NCBI RefSeq assembly: GCF_002078875.1
Contig: NC_034414.1
Span: forward strand, 30,848,590 to 30,912,589
DNA: 64,000 bases
Source: Numida meleagris
Lineage: Eukaryota > Chordata > Aves > Galliformes > Numididae
Direction of reading: 5' to 3'
Shown here: one piece after another, positions 13,101-28,100 of the stretch
Layout: the number at the start of each line of letters is the position of its first letter
Position numbering within the stretch: the stretch's first letter is position 1
Position numbers and translations under genes: made by a program
The notes under the pieces: model-generated
What the model saw: only the letters and a program-made list of their open reading frames with translations
What the model was told of the DNA's origin: nothing
Databases searched by the model: none

Positions 13101-16100
13101 ACAATAACTTCTAAAACTAAAGGCAGCTAGGCAGACCTTCTCATTGTCTGTGATACACTTTACAAATGGAATTAGAATGTAACAAAATGAAGCAAACATT
13201 CCTTAGAAACTGATGTGGTTTCTTACTAAAAATAACAACAGATTGTCATTGTGATCTTCACAATAGTAAGAAAAAACTATACTTCCTTTAAGAGGAAAAT
13301 ACTGATAGCTAATGTTCTCAACTAAGAATGCGCAAAAAAAGTCTAAGATATTTCTAAATTTCTAATAGCAGGCATGTTAGACATCTAACTTCTTTTACAT
13401 GCCTTTATGAAGACATTTTGCAAAAGTCTTATCAGCATATCTCTAATTTTATAAATCTGACCTGAATGATGTTAGGGAAGTCATAGGATCATTCACTGAC
13501 TGATATTAAAAGAAATGAAATGAAAATTCCCTCCTCCTAAACCTGAGCTCACTTTATCAGCTAATGGAGGACCATCTTGTACTCTTGCATAAAATATACC
13601 TGACAGCTCAGTAAAGCAGTATGCTAGGAACACTGTTATGCGAAGCTGCTATAGAAAGACTAAAACTAAAAATAAAGAAGATGGTGGTAAACAAATTGTA
13701 AGAATAATTTAAGGAAAAAAAAGTTGGAAAATAAATGGAATGGTGCAGACTAGAAAGTTCAGTTCTAGGCCTGGTTTTATGTAACAACAAGCAAATAAAC
13801 GGAACTTTCAAAATTTGAATGTACTGAAAAAAAGTGGTCAATGCTGTCCAGTGGAGTGAAGGAAAGCAAAAGAAATTTGACAAACTGACAATTAAAGTAA
13901 GAAAGCTTTAGAGTAAAACACAGTTTGAAGATTACAATACAAAATTTCCCACAGAAAATAACCTGTAGCACACCTTCAACAGAGAGAAAAAATTAGCAAT
14001 AAAAATATTAGATGGCAGTCTTACTTAAGTACATATTAAATACTCAACTTTATATGCTAATTGTAGAAGAATGAAAACCATACTTTTGAAAAGGTAACAC
14101 ATTATAAATTAAAAGGAAACGGTCTCCTTTGAATTGTGTTTTCTAGAATACCTTTGAGTCAAATGGCTGATTCCAACTAAATCTGACACAGTACAGTTGT
14201 CTAAGAAATCACTGAATTCCAGAAATTTGGGACAGGGCAGAAGTGAGCAATTGTGTAGAGAAGAGAAAAGCCATAATTACCCCTAAAAAGCTGCATCCTT
14301 CTATTTTCACGTATCTGATAACTAAAAATTTAAATGTGAGACCATTTAAATCACCCAGCAGTTGGATAAGCTTTGATGAGAAACTGATATCAACAATGAA
14401 AAACAAATCCAGCAGAAACTAAACTATATTAGTTCTGTTGCTCACTGAATCATTTACTAATGGTTTTGATGCTTTCTCCCTTACGAAGTATTTGCTCATG
14501 GTGGAAATGGGAAAATATATTAGCACCTTGTAACAACATCTTTTAGGCTTCAGAATGATTTCCCAAATAGAAATTCAGTAATGCCTGAGCTGAATGTAAA
14601 TGAAAGCTCTCTTAAACCACAGTCTACTATTTGAGTATTTCTGTGAAGAATCTAAAGCCTTGAAATCTACCTAGGGTGTGACTAGCTATATTCCTTTGTA
14701 TGCTCTTTATTCCAGACTCCACCACAGATATGTAACAAACGATTCCCTGGGCTTGTTCCTTTTAGCTATCATTCTGATGATGACACAAGCAGATGTCTTC
14801 TCAGTGTATGCAACTGAAAAACAGGAAGGAGGATGAGAAAAGACAACAAGCTGTTTGTGAATTCTGACACTGGGAGTAGAATTTCAAACAATATTTCATT
14901 AATGGGAATGAAGAACCTGAGGAAACAGGCAAGCTAGAATAACAAAGAAGAACAGATGAAAATGGTCCAGGACAGCACTCTAAGGACTTCCCAATGATCT
15001 ACACTCCAAGGATTTCCTAACAATACCATCTTGTGTATGTCCCATGTATTTGCCTCGGTCAACTCTCAGTTATCCGTCAGTTTTTTCCAAGCTTCATGAA
15101 AACATTCAATGGTAAGATAAAAAATTCCTTGTTCTCCTCTCTAATGGCATTCTAGCACAAAACTATTAATTTTATTTTTTTAAACTAAAGGCCAGACTCC
15201 AAAATCACTTTACCTCAACCCCAAATGACAGACTGGAACTGTTCTCTGCTTTCACAGATGATAAATGGTGCGTTCTAGATATTCTTTCAGCAGCATGGGT
15301 AGTGGCAAGAAATACAGAATTTCCTGCAAGAATAGTTCAGATTTTTCATACCTATGACCTTTCTCAAGGCCTGGGCAAAATTTTTTGTGATCAAATCTGT
15401 AGTGTTAGTCTGTTTGCCTGTTTCATAATGTCTGATATATATATTTACTTCAGGGAAGTTTTAGGCCCAGAGAGCTATTATTTTCTTTATCCTTGTCAAT
15501 GGTTTACAGGCATTTGGCCCGGTTCCATGACGAAGGGGACGGGGGACCCATGGGCCCACGCCCCGGGAAAAGGGGAAAAGGGTAAGGAGATAGCCCTGAG
15601 AGCAAAGAACAGCAGCAACAATCTGAGGAGAAACAAACTAATTTACTAAATAAGATATCAGAATGCAAAACAACTCACTATAATACAATATAATTACAAT
15701 TTAAGCTGATAAATCCAATACAGAGAGAGAGAATGTCTCAAAACCAAGGTAGGCCTTACTCTACTACCGATGATAAGACGGCTGGAGAGCAAGGTGCTGC
15801 CAAGACGAGAGACAGGTGGAAAAAAAGGGGTGAGGTCTCGTGATCTGCAAGCTTTTATCTTTTCCCTCTGTCCGGAAATGGTAACAGAGGAGCAAAGTAC
15901 CATGGGGAATGTAGTAGTTCTTCTCTTCTGAGAACCAGGTACATTCACTACATGATGTTATGATGTGGAATACCAACAACCGAAAATCACAAAACCATGA
16001 CAATCCTATAAAGTTGGTTTAGACTTTGCTGAAATAAAAACTTCTGAAGAGTTTATACCAGTTGATTTTTTTTTCTATACTTTTTGTGAGGTATGCTAAT

Positions 16101-19100
16101 TAACAAGTATTCTGAGGAGAAAATATCTAATTGTAAATACAGAAACAGAGATTCTGATCAATAAGTCAGAAGAAAGCAGTTTATCTGGATTTGGTATACA
16201 TGAAGGACAAAACTCTGAAGTGTTTCTCAGTAACTTGTTCCCCTGTATGCTCTTCATCTTCCATTTTTTTCCATAAGAGTAAGATTTTCAACCAACTGCT
16301 AATGCAGTTATTAATATTGCTTTGATTTTATGTCATTTCCAGCTAGAAAACAAGCCATGAGCATGAGAAGAAATAAATTAAGTGCATACACATAAGTCAA
16401 TGTTTATGAAGCGTGCATGACAAAGCTAGTGATAAAAGTCCTGAAAAAAGAAAAGATTGTATTTTTTAATTTTTTGTTAACTGTACAATAAAAAAAAAAA
16501 AGAGACAGAACCCAAGCAATGAGGATAAAAGTCATTACAAAGCTGTTTTATTCCCTGAGAACTAAATACGAGCAATTTAAATTTTACCATTCCATCCTGA
16601 GTTCACAACCTAAATGTTCCCTTAATAGATTTTCTATTCCTGTGTATTATTTAGTATTTAATATTCATTTCACTGCTAGCATAATATCATCTGCAGAACA
16701 ACTGAAAGCAAGGGTGCATGAAAACAGGCTAGATGAGCATGGGTATTCTAATGCTATTAGAAGTAATATTGTACTGTGAGAAAGATTTAAATGATTTTAT
16801 AAATATTTATTTTTTCCTCAAATTTTTATCATCATTCTTCCTATACTGAAGAAAACGCATTAAACTGCATATTTTATATTCCCAGTCATGTCTGTGCCGT
16901 AGTCTGGCTATGACAGCTATGACAGCTATGACAGCTGTTATCTTCTGAACATTCCTTCACACAAGATGACTGCATTTTGCAAGGCTGTTAACATCTCAAT
17001 GTGTAAAACTTCAAGTCTGTAACTTACTTCTGAAGCTCACATGCAGACAATGCACACTGTCCCTTTTTACATATTATCATCATTCTTGTTAAAAGCTTAT
17101 TTACAACCATAAATATGAAATTAATGCGCAAAATATTTTAGTGATTTTTCCCACTTTTCCCTCAATTATAGAGCTACTATACACTTTAGATAAGGTTGAG
17201 TTTTTTTACATTCTTCTCCTATAAAAACATTCTAATTTATTGCATTAAAACTTCATGTCCTCTATTTAGCAATTGAATTGAAAGTAGACAAGCTTCTGTG
17301 GTTTTGAACTCACGTCAAACCAGAGAATACTGGATAACACTTCAAAGAGCAAGTGATAACACCGCACATAGCGATATGAAATGACTGGTTATCCTCAGCT
17401 TACAATGAAGTCTATAGGAGGTAATGCCAGCAGAGTTGCTTAGTAAGCTGCTGGCTATAGCATTAATAAGGTTGTTAGTGTCCATAAAGACATGTTGTCA
17501 TCACACAACGTAGAGACACTAGGGAGACATCCAGTGGTATCTATTTTAAGCAAGATTACTTCTAAATAATGTGTAACTTCATAATTTTTTTAAGTGTTTG
17601 AAGATTTACCATCGTTTCCACAGGAATATTAAGAGAATTTAAAAAACTTCATTACAAGTGGAATTGATGGAAATGATGCAGAAATTTAATTTTATTTATA
17701 ATTAATAATACATAAAATTCATAAATTGTAATATGTAGTTTAATTCTTCTGTCTTATATTAAAGAATAGTAAGATAAGGAATGCTATTCAATATCTGCTA
17801 TTCTGCTAAAAAACTTATATCTGAGGGAAGCAAGCTTTTGAACTATCCATAAAGCAAGCTATATGAACTATCCTTAGAGACTTGTTACTATTTAGATAGA
17901 ACCCTCTAGTGTATATCTTAATTTTCTACTTACCTCGCTACCATTTCCTTTTCCTTATTTGATGCATATCCACTGCTACTGAGTGTTTTTGTTGGAGAAG
18001 ACAGGAAGTACAAGCAGTGATTTGTAAAGTACTGATCAACTAATGGTAAAAGAACCTAAGAAATAAACATACAAAATGTAATTTTCACAGAGCAAAATGC
18101 TAACTGTAGCAACAATGATCTGATTGGTTAAAGTTAATTCAAAGTATTTTACAGATTCTGTAATGGCTGTACTTTCTCATTCAGACACGGAGTCATATAA
18201 ATTAAAATCTAAAGTATTACAATTTTAATTAAAAGTTACATAAATATTACACAGTGTTACACAGATCTGTCTATTTTGGATCTAATACTACAGGGTTACT
18301 CTTCTCTCATTCAACACTGATAAATATCACTGAAGTAACAGGAATTTTCCTCTCCACTGTTCACATAATTGCCCAGATATAAAAAGGAGAGGGCTTTTTT
18401 TTAAGCTCCTAAATAATTCTAAAAATCTGATTATTGACAGCATTTGTCTTAGTATATTTACAACACAAATGCATAAGAAATGACTAAGCAATAATTAAAC
18501 AATACTATGATGTCAGTGTATCCTGAGTAAAAAGAAATTCAGAAATTATTTATATGTTCAGTGTATTTCTTTTCATCTAATAAGCAAGCTGCTTTTAAAT
18601 TCTATGTTCCTTCTCACATATAATCTTTTCCAACAAATATACTGAAATATTTTGAAATATTCTGAAATATTTGAATCCAGCAAATACGTTGAAATATTTT
18701 TGAACATATTTGGAAATATCTTTTAACAACATACCATTCATTGCTCCGGGAAAAAAAAATGGGAAATATATCTTTCTGTTACCTGAAAACCAATCTTAGA
18801 TTACAGAATTCCACGTTCTGTACAATGGAATGCATATCTACATTAATTGAAATAATAAATCACTTACTTTGGCAAAGAATTTTATTTCTTGGTCATGTGG
18901 AGATTTTTCAGTTTTTCCACTGGTAACAATGGCTTCTGCAAGAATACAACAAAGACATGAATAAGAAGTTGTCTGATAATAAAAAAAACACAACAGCTCT
19001 TTGATATAACCTTACAGACTTTGTTTTTAAGAGATACGCTCGAAACAGCAGAAACCATTCAATTACTGGCTAAGATGTCCAAGAACTCAATCTACAAATT

Positions 19101-22100
19101 AAAAGACATAATTACAGTTTCTTGAAGACAATAAAACCAGTAGTCACTACAAATTTAGACAGAGCAATAAAAATATTTAAATATCAATTTGAATTATTTT
19201 AAAAATAAGATCAGCAACTTACCCAAATGTGCAATGAACTCTTGAGCAGAGTCAACGTATTTTAAAATTTTCTTCAGAAACTTAAAGGCAAACCTCTTCT
19301 CCATGGATGAAGCATCCAAATCCATGTCATTCAGACCCCTGTATTAGAAAGTATTAAGATAAATGGCATTGACAAAAATGACAGTATAAACGATTATAGT
19401 ATTATGAAGAATTCAATTCCTTATAATCCTCTTCTACATAGGGTAAATTTTCATAAATAGCAGAAAATGACCTCCCACAGCAACTCTTCCTTATCAATTG
19501 CTTAGCAAGAAATATTAAAATCAGTGCATGTTTTTCTAAGAGAATTGATAGCTGTGGGTATATGTATCTAAAATATATGTGTTTTAACATAAGAACTTCA
19601 GGGCGATGTCACTGCAGAAATGAGAACATGGTACATTTCAATCTAACAAAGCAACGCATTGGTAATGCCATTTCTGCTACTGGCAGTTTAAAGTGCCAAA
19701 TGCTTGGGAAGTCTGCAACTATAGCCTAAAAAAACAAAAATCAGCCTATCTACTACATTTTATTTCAACTATTCACTGTCACGGTTTTTTTTTTTTTTTT
19801 ATCCTTAAATTAAATGAAAGAAAAACTTAAGTCAAAATGACATAAACTTTTGAATGAAAACATGAATGCAAGTGACAAATTACTATACTATTCAAAGTAT
19901 CTGAAAATTTTCAGCAATATCTGATACTTTCTGAAGAAGCATATATTGTTCATTCCCTGAGACAGATTCATGACCTAAGTCCTGACTGGTGAGTGCAGAA
20001 TTGAAGAGGAATAGAGCTATTTGTGGTTTGTTATGCCTAGTTTTACAATATCAATTTTTTCTTTAGCTACAAATCAAACCTACCTCAATGAAGTTCTAAA
20101 ATTCTTCAGGATCACAGAAAAATATAGTTTGGAAGAAACTTCTGAAAGTCATCTAACTTAAAAAAAATTTTTGTCTTTGAATACACTGTAAATTAAATAA
20201 ATGCTTAATGCTAGCAAAATTGCAATTGTGCATGTGATCAGTTATTTTGATATATTATAAATAAATGCTAGCTATGGTACAGTAACTCACAGTTATATCA
20301 TCAAAAACCAAAAATACAGTATGTTAATAAACTATTTTTATTTTGATAGAATAAGCTCCCACAGGCTAGCATACTTCCAGGTAATAACATCTAGTGTTCT
20401 CTTCGTACGAGTTAAGGCGGAAGTGCCCACAGAACAGCCACTTTGTCTTACTTCAGAGAACTCAGAAAATTTTTCTTAAGAACTATCTTAACATCGGCAT
20501 TTTCCTACTGTATCAGACCTCAGATTTATTTTCCCGTAACCATACTAACAGCTGCTAGTTGCTGGTTTAGAATTTTTGAATAATCTGTTTGCTGAATTAT
20601 AATAATGGTGCATGTTGTATTTACTATGATCATGGACTTATTAAAAAGGTTAGCTGTCTTCACTATTTCAAATGGGTCTTTCTGAACATAAAAGTAACAA
20701 GGACTTTGATGTACAGAAGACATGTGAAACAGTAATTATGTTAATACCTAACAGAATGCAGTAAGATGAGGAAAACTATCATTGTTCGAGCACTGAATGC
20801 AAGTAAGTAGGTCAATAAAACACGAATCTTACCGAGATATGATTATACCATTCACTTGAAGGAATTTAAATAGCTCTTGTGCCTTTTCACGGTCCCGTGA
20901 TTTCTCCTTGGCTGTCAATGTGTCATAAGGTACCAATAAAGGATGACTGCCCCCACCTGTGGTGAGTTGAAAGAACTGTAAGGGCTTTTTGTCCCTAAGG
21001 TTTATCTTTCTTCAAATACAGAAACTACTCAATTTAGATTGTTTTACACTATCTTCTTTCAGACTCTTTTTTTTCCTCCCTCATTTTGTCTTTGTGTGGT
21101 TCACAAGATTCTGGCTTACCTTTGCTTTCCAACTCCATTTTCTTCTTTTTGGCCCATATATTATGGTAGTTTTCTGCCATTACCTCAACCATTCCCTACA
21201 TTGCCATCAGGAAAAACAAGATGATGCAAAATTAAAAGATGATAATAAATCTGTAAATTCACATAAATCAACCATCTTGAGTATAATGTACAGTCTTTGG
21301 TAAAGGAACACAACCCACAACCCATTTGGCTGACTTGGTCCATGCATTCAAGAACTGACCTCCATAAAGTGGAATGAAAACCTACAGATGCTTTCAAATA
21401 AAACAGTGGAAGACTCAATCATAATTATAATGATTACCTTATTCTAGCTCATAAATGGCTTTAGTCATAAAGTAGTTTTTATTAAGCTAGGGACTGTAAT
21501 GTATAAAATGAAAGGAGTGTGTATGCTAATTGTATGATGTCTAAGAGTTGAACTAGCATGAAAAGAATCTATGCTGAAGGTAGGCATTAGCCATCGATCC
21601 TCCCCAGAGGCTATTTTCATTGACAGTGGGAAGACAATAAACAGAGAACAGAAGTTAAATCTTTCTGCAGAGATGATGACACTAAACTAAATAAAAACAT
21701 CTCTTATTCAGGAAATGCAGACTCCTTGCATACAAATACTCTAGCACTCTCTTGTAGTAGGTATTACAAACAGTCTGGAGTCTGTTCATAAAAATACTTA
21801 AGTATTACTACAGATATTTATGGAGGGCAATAATGGCAAAAGCAACAATTTATCATATAGATAATGTTTGATAGCATCATGTTCCATCAGACATATGAAA
21901 TTTGACTTCCTATATAATGTATGAAAAATAGAGGGGAAGTCAATGAAAAAATCTGAATGTAAAAGTGATATGAAGTACATTTCATTTGTCTCAGTACAAA
22001 CATAGAAGTAATAAATTACATAAAAATATTAAACACTAGTGTTTTCTAAGCAAGTTGGCAATGACTCCATTAGTTAAGAACAATAAATGGTGAAGAGATC

Positions 22101-25100
22101 AAAACATAAGACAACAGAACCTTGGATAAAATTTTTACTCGTAAGGATCAGGCTGTAGACCGCATTTTAGAGCTAACATTCTACAGAGCAAGGATGGAAA
22201 ATAACAACATACACATCTGAGTACTATGACATCTGTGCCAACTACAGTTATTAATACATGAAACAAAAAGTAAAGATCTGCTGGACGAAGATCTACACCA
22301 AGGACCCAGACTCATGAGAAAGATGGAAGGAACAAATTCAAGAGAGATAGCATTTGTTTTGGAGAGAATGAAAATAAGGAAGTGTGTGATTCACACGAAT
22401 TAAAATTTTACTCTCTTGCAAAGAAAGGTAAGACTAAGCAATGTAGAGTCTTTATAATAGTATAATTCTAGTATATTTTGAGAGTGATAACAAAGGTAGG
22501 AAGAGAACCAGAAGAACGAACAAACACAGGAAAATAAATAAATAATCAAAGAACGACATAATTCCTAGAACATCAACAGGGAAAACTGCATCAAGACAAG
22601 ATACTTTTATAAAACTAGCTCTGAGTTTTGCCTAGAAAATCAGTGATAATTTTGTGTCAGTACAGCACAGGAACTGGTTTTCATGTTGGACACACTAAGA
22701 TTCAAGAAGAGTGTCAAAGATTTACTGTAAATAGTGAAGTCAGTGAGCTCTTGGATTGAGGAGGAATGGAAACAAAAGGTAAAATGTGAATGAAAGATGG
22801 TACATTAGTAGAAAATTAAGAAAAAAAACACAAGAAATGTCAAAGCAATAATCTGATAAACTAAGGTAACTAGTTGTTTGTTGAGTGAAACAAAAGCAAC
22901 AGTGAAATTGTACTATTATTAACTACAACAGTATTAATTCCTTTTTTGAGGAAAGGGAATTCTCATTCATGGGACCATACAAAGACAGGGAAATGGGGAT
23001 TCCTTCTTACAAAAGAAATCTAAAAGAGTTATAAGGAGTTAAGACTCTTAGCAAAACAGAGGATGAAAGGGGGCATCAAAGAGACAAAAGGTGAAAGTAA
23101 CCATATTTATCTGGTAGACATACACATACAACAACAAACTGATAATGAATACATTCAAGCTAGCAAGCTTCTGAACAAACAACTCTTAGAAAAAGCGTAT
23201 ACTGAGCAAAAGGAGAAGAAAATCAAGTTGTAGTATGAAATTATTTATATTAATTGAAATAATATATTGCCATGAAAACAGATGGAAGGGATAAATAAAG
23301 AGAACTAGGCTAAGAAAAAGAGAAACTCATACAGTGGTTTCACTTTTCACTTGGAAACACTTATTGCAGGAAAAGAAACATGAGGAGGACTAGAGTTGAA
23401 GAAAGAATGCTGTAGATGTCCCTGTTCATTGCAGCAGAGTTGGACTAGATGACCTTTAAGGGTCCCTTCCAACTCAAACAATTACATGATTCTATGAATA
23501 TGGGCAGATGACTAAAATTAGACAAATACAACAGTACAAATAGTCAAGAACAGAAAGAAAGTCTTAATGTAGAAGACAGGAACTCTGACATTCAACTTTC
23601 TGAAGACAGTTACTGCTACAGGTACTGATCACTGTGACTTTTGGAAAGAAGAGAGCACTGAGGGAACAACTTCAGTGAGATGGAGAGTTAAAATAAACAG
23701 AATGAAGAAAACAACTAAGAAAATACATAGCTCTGAGGTTGTTAACTAAGATGATGAAATTACCCCAGAATGAGCTTAGGAAAGAAGAAAAGAAAGATAG
23801 GCTCAATGTATAATCATAAAGTAAGAGAAATATGCAAGTTTGAAGAAAGACAGACTGTATAAATATCAGTGAGGTAATTAGAGATCTCTTTATTCTTCAA
23901 AAGATTTGGAAAAATAAGGGTGGGAGAGAAAATGAGAGAGAAGAGTTTCAAAGTGTATAAAATAAAAGAAGACTTATAAAGCCTAACGTACCAAAGGACA
24001 CCTTGAAAGTATGTATTTGTAAGGCTCAAGTAAGGAAAAGCAAACAAAAAACCAAAACACCTAAACAAGCATAATCTCATTTTATAGCTTTCCTTCTTAC
24101 AATGAAGCTATCTGGAATAATAACATGAATTCTTTCTGTCAGGTTTTTAAGTGTATGGACAGCAAAGCAAGTGACTTTGCATAAAATCAGGAGTATAATT
24201 CAAAGTAAGCAAAGCACAGGCTAAATATATATCAAAAGCTGTTTACAGTCCCTTTCATAGCTCCATGCTAACTATTCTGGGAACTCAGGAAGCAGCAGTG
24301 AGATAAAGAATAGAAATCTGTTTTTGAAATTTATAAATATGGCAAGCACCTTACTACAACAGTGAACCACAGCTGTAGTCACAAATACACTCATGAAACC
24401 TATTAAATTTCAACTCATCAATAAAAAGTCTTTCCAACACAAAATATGCAAAACAAAAATACAAACCTGAAGTTCCCTAGAAAGTACCACGTTTGTGAGA
24501 TCAAGTGGTGCTGGGTTATATCCATTTCCCTGAGGAAAAAGAAAAAGAATTATTTTCAAATAAAAAGTATTTCAGATAAATACATATACATATAGAACTA
24601 CAGTGTCTGTTATTGATCTAATCAGAGTGACACAATTCACTTTTTTTTTTTTTTTTTTAAGATTTATTGTAGAAATTGTGTTCACCTTTTTTCTTGCGAT
24701 GTGCTGAAGACACACAGGAAAATTAACAATACGTCTGTTGATATGGAAATGAGAAGGATGCAGATATTTAGATGTCTTTTTGTTGGGAAGAGATGGAAGC
24801 CTGCTTTTAAAAAGTATGCTTTTCAGACTAATAGAGGAGACTAATTATGAGGCTCTGAAAGTATTTTCAAAATATGACAGAATGGCGTGACAACTTCAGC
24901 GAACCATATACTAAAGACAAGGCACCACTGTGAAAAGTTAAAATAAATTACTTCCTATAGGAATGTACAGACGAAGAAAATGATGCAGTAGATTTATGTA
25001 GTCTGAAAATGTTTCAGCTGTGAACACTCCAATGCAACAAACCTATTCATGTGACTAATTGTGAAGTCACACACAAATCAGTGGTTTCAAACAAATTAAA

Positions 25101-28100
25101 GATGCTGAAATTCTGTACTGAATCATATCACACATTTTGTTCATGTTTGTTTGAAAACATTTTTCGTTTTAGTTTTGTATTTTGGTACTATGAAGGTACT
25201 GTTTGAACTTCTAGAAACATGATAGAATCTATGGTATGGTTTGGTATTACGTGCTAACATACATTTCTGTTAGCCAAACTTTGCTCATCATAGTTTTCAA
25301 CAGCTTTCCTTACCCTCCATAACACAGACATATTGAGTGGCACTCTCAACAGGTTAGCACAAATAGTTACAAATGAAAAAAATAGTCCATATCACAATAG
25401 TCAATTTCAGATTGTTCTGTTTGATCAAGAAAGAAATTTTCTATATTTAACAATCATTTAAAAAAGGGCATTAAATACTCTGCCATGTATTTTTTGAATG
25501 ACCGTACAAAAACTCTCTCCAGTAGATACGGTCTCTGACCATTTTTGCTTTTAAAAAAATTGGATTTTTTTCAGTCCCCTCTGTAGTGTTGCAGCATATT
25601 TTTTTTTTTATTATTGAGACAAGATTTCCAGTGATGGAACTAATGTAAGTTACATTCCATTAAAACAGAATATAAAATAAATATTACATATAATTTCTTA
25701 GTAAATTAACATGCAATCCTTTTTCCTTCTGAATTCCACCATACCTGGCTGGACTGAGATATACTGCGGAGCTTTTCATTTTCACGCTGATGTAACATTG
25801 CTTCTCCTCCTTCCTTGGTCCTCTCTAGGCTCCATCCCATGGCCAACATGGTTTTCAGTGATTCTCTCACAGGCCAACGATAAATTTCTTTTTCCTTTGA
25901 AGAAAATAATTTTCTTTATTTAGCAAGTAGTGAAAACTCAACAAAAATAGTCTGTCCTTCATTATAAACTGTTGCACACTACAAATGCTGAAGAAATTTC
26001 TATATTATATGTGCAGACAGGTTATCATCCTTTTCACATGAGAAACAAGCTTTAAAGTAGTTACAGATTTTTTTACTTTTTTTTTTTTTGGATGGGATAT
26101 ATGTCTATTAAAACTATCATAACTCAAGTGAGCTCTGAAGCAGTTATGTAGTTTTTACCTGGAAACCTATTAATTAGTTTCTGCAGCCCAAAATAATAAA
26201 AAAATTGATGGCAGTTTGTGTAACAAATTAGCTGAGCAATAATACATATTTGAACATATTAGCACCAGGCTTTTTTAGTGTTCCTATATTTATATCAAGT
26301 TATGAATGCAGAGTATTACTGATCTATACACCTCTTCATATAAAAACAGCCATCAATAAAAAAATTAGGAAAGTAAGATATTTTATCTGTAATTTATCAG
26401 ACCTTTGAAAAGTAAAGATGTTAAATAACAAGTCTGAAAAGTTGTGGAAAACAAAATTGAGTGCATCATACAAAGACTTTTCAAATCAACTAAGTAAAAG
26501 TATTTCAGCTCTTTAAATATTCTTTTTAAGTGGCTTCAGTAAGTATTCACCCAACAATTCTTCAGCTCCTCTCTGAAGATTTCAAAGTAATTTATAAACC
26601 TTAGAAAATTAAAATTCTTGATTTTGTCATCTCAGTTTTCTGAATGGGATCAGAGCGGTCAAGTGGGACAAATGTAATTGACTTATCCGAGTCACCCAAG
26701 GAATCACTGCAAAAATATGTAACAGAATGCAAGTTTGGTTCTGTGTTTTGACAACTTGAAGACATTTGTGCCTACTTAAGAAATTCAAATAAAAGGCCAT
26801 TTAAAATATTTTGATGCTTCACCAGAAGCATCTCCTCCAATTTCTTTTAAATTTTCTATCTGACTTCCTGATAACTGAATTCCCTTTTGATATGTTAGAT
26901 TATACTTTAGCCTAAATCCCAGGAATTACTGCCAGTGATTTTCTCACCCACAGCAACCTAAAATCTCCATGATATCGATGTCTTTAGTACAAATAAACTC
27001 AGGCCTATGAAGACACCCTAATGGAAGCATACAATGCATGTAGGACTCTATATTTGGCTACCTATGTCTATAACTACATCTTTCTCTATAGATTTACATA
27101 TGCATATCCACACAATCACTGTAGCATATAGATATTCCTGTTTTTAACCATTGGAATTACAGTTTGACTCTCCCTCTTTTATATTATATATTTGAAACAG
27201 AATAAAAAAAGTACAGCACACATATCAAGTTACTTCCCATTAATATAGCTGAAGTATTCTCTATTACCTTCTCAGTTAAAGTTTTGAAAGGTCTTATTAA
27301 TGGATGAGTCTTTGTATTTTCATCCAGTGAAACACCGTATTTCCATCCGTTATTAGTCTGAAAAAAGATATATATATTGAAATGAGAGCAGCACAGAAGA
27401 GTAAATGCAAATTTGCAAGTTTAGTTTCTTATACTGAATTGCTGATCTACTCCAATAGCTGCACCGTGCCACAGAAATTTGTATTAAACAAAATGCATCC
27501 ATGTGAACAGAAGAAAACATTTGCATGTACAGACCCACACAATGGCAGAATTGTTATTTCTGTAAAACTGTTCAATGCAACTGCCATTAATTTTTATTAA
27601 TTGTCAAAATAAATTATGTAACTCCATTCTCATCTTTTTCTTAAATGAAAGAGGTTTAAAATTCGTACCTGTATTCAGCAAGTTATTCATATCCAAACAC
27701 TTTCAACATACTTTGTAACAAATGAAATAACTTCACAAAATTTTAATTTTCCTCCAATTTAATTAGAAAAATTGTATTTATTAACATTAATATATATTCT
27801 AAAGCTGTTAGACTTAAAAACTTTCAATAAATTTAATGTTTCATTTTGACATTTAAAAGATCAAAATCACTTTGTAATACCAGGGCTGCTCTCAAAGTAT
27901 TGCCTCCTATTTTATTATATCAGCCCGTAACATCAGAGGCAGATGTTTGTGACATGGCAGCAGAAGTTTAACCTTCCCACAAATATTCCATTACATATTG
28001 TTGCTGTGCTACAGGTGGCAGCAGAAGGGCAGTCTGTCAGAGTGGCATCTGACTTGGAAGTGTGTATGAGCCAGAAGTGTGGAATTTTATTCTTCCATGT

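Larger units (their letters stand above)
12544..17933 (-). other. RYR3: RYR3 intron e33-e34 (longest)
   Basis: 5.4 kb. It contains a solo LTR (15494-16002) and a small 9-bp tandem repeat (16908-16934). The rest is AT-rich with no exon or element I could recognise. Confidence 0.7.

Noticed and set aside
15302..15649. 115-codon open frame on the + strand
   Set aside because: It runs across the edge of the solo LTR; no domain or conservation signal.
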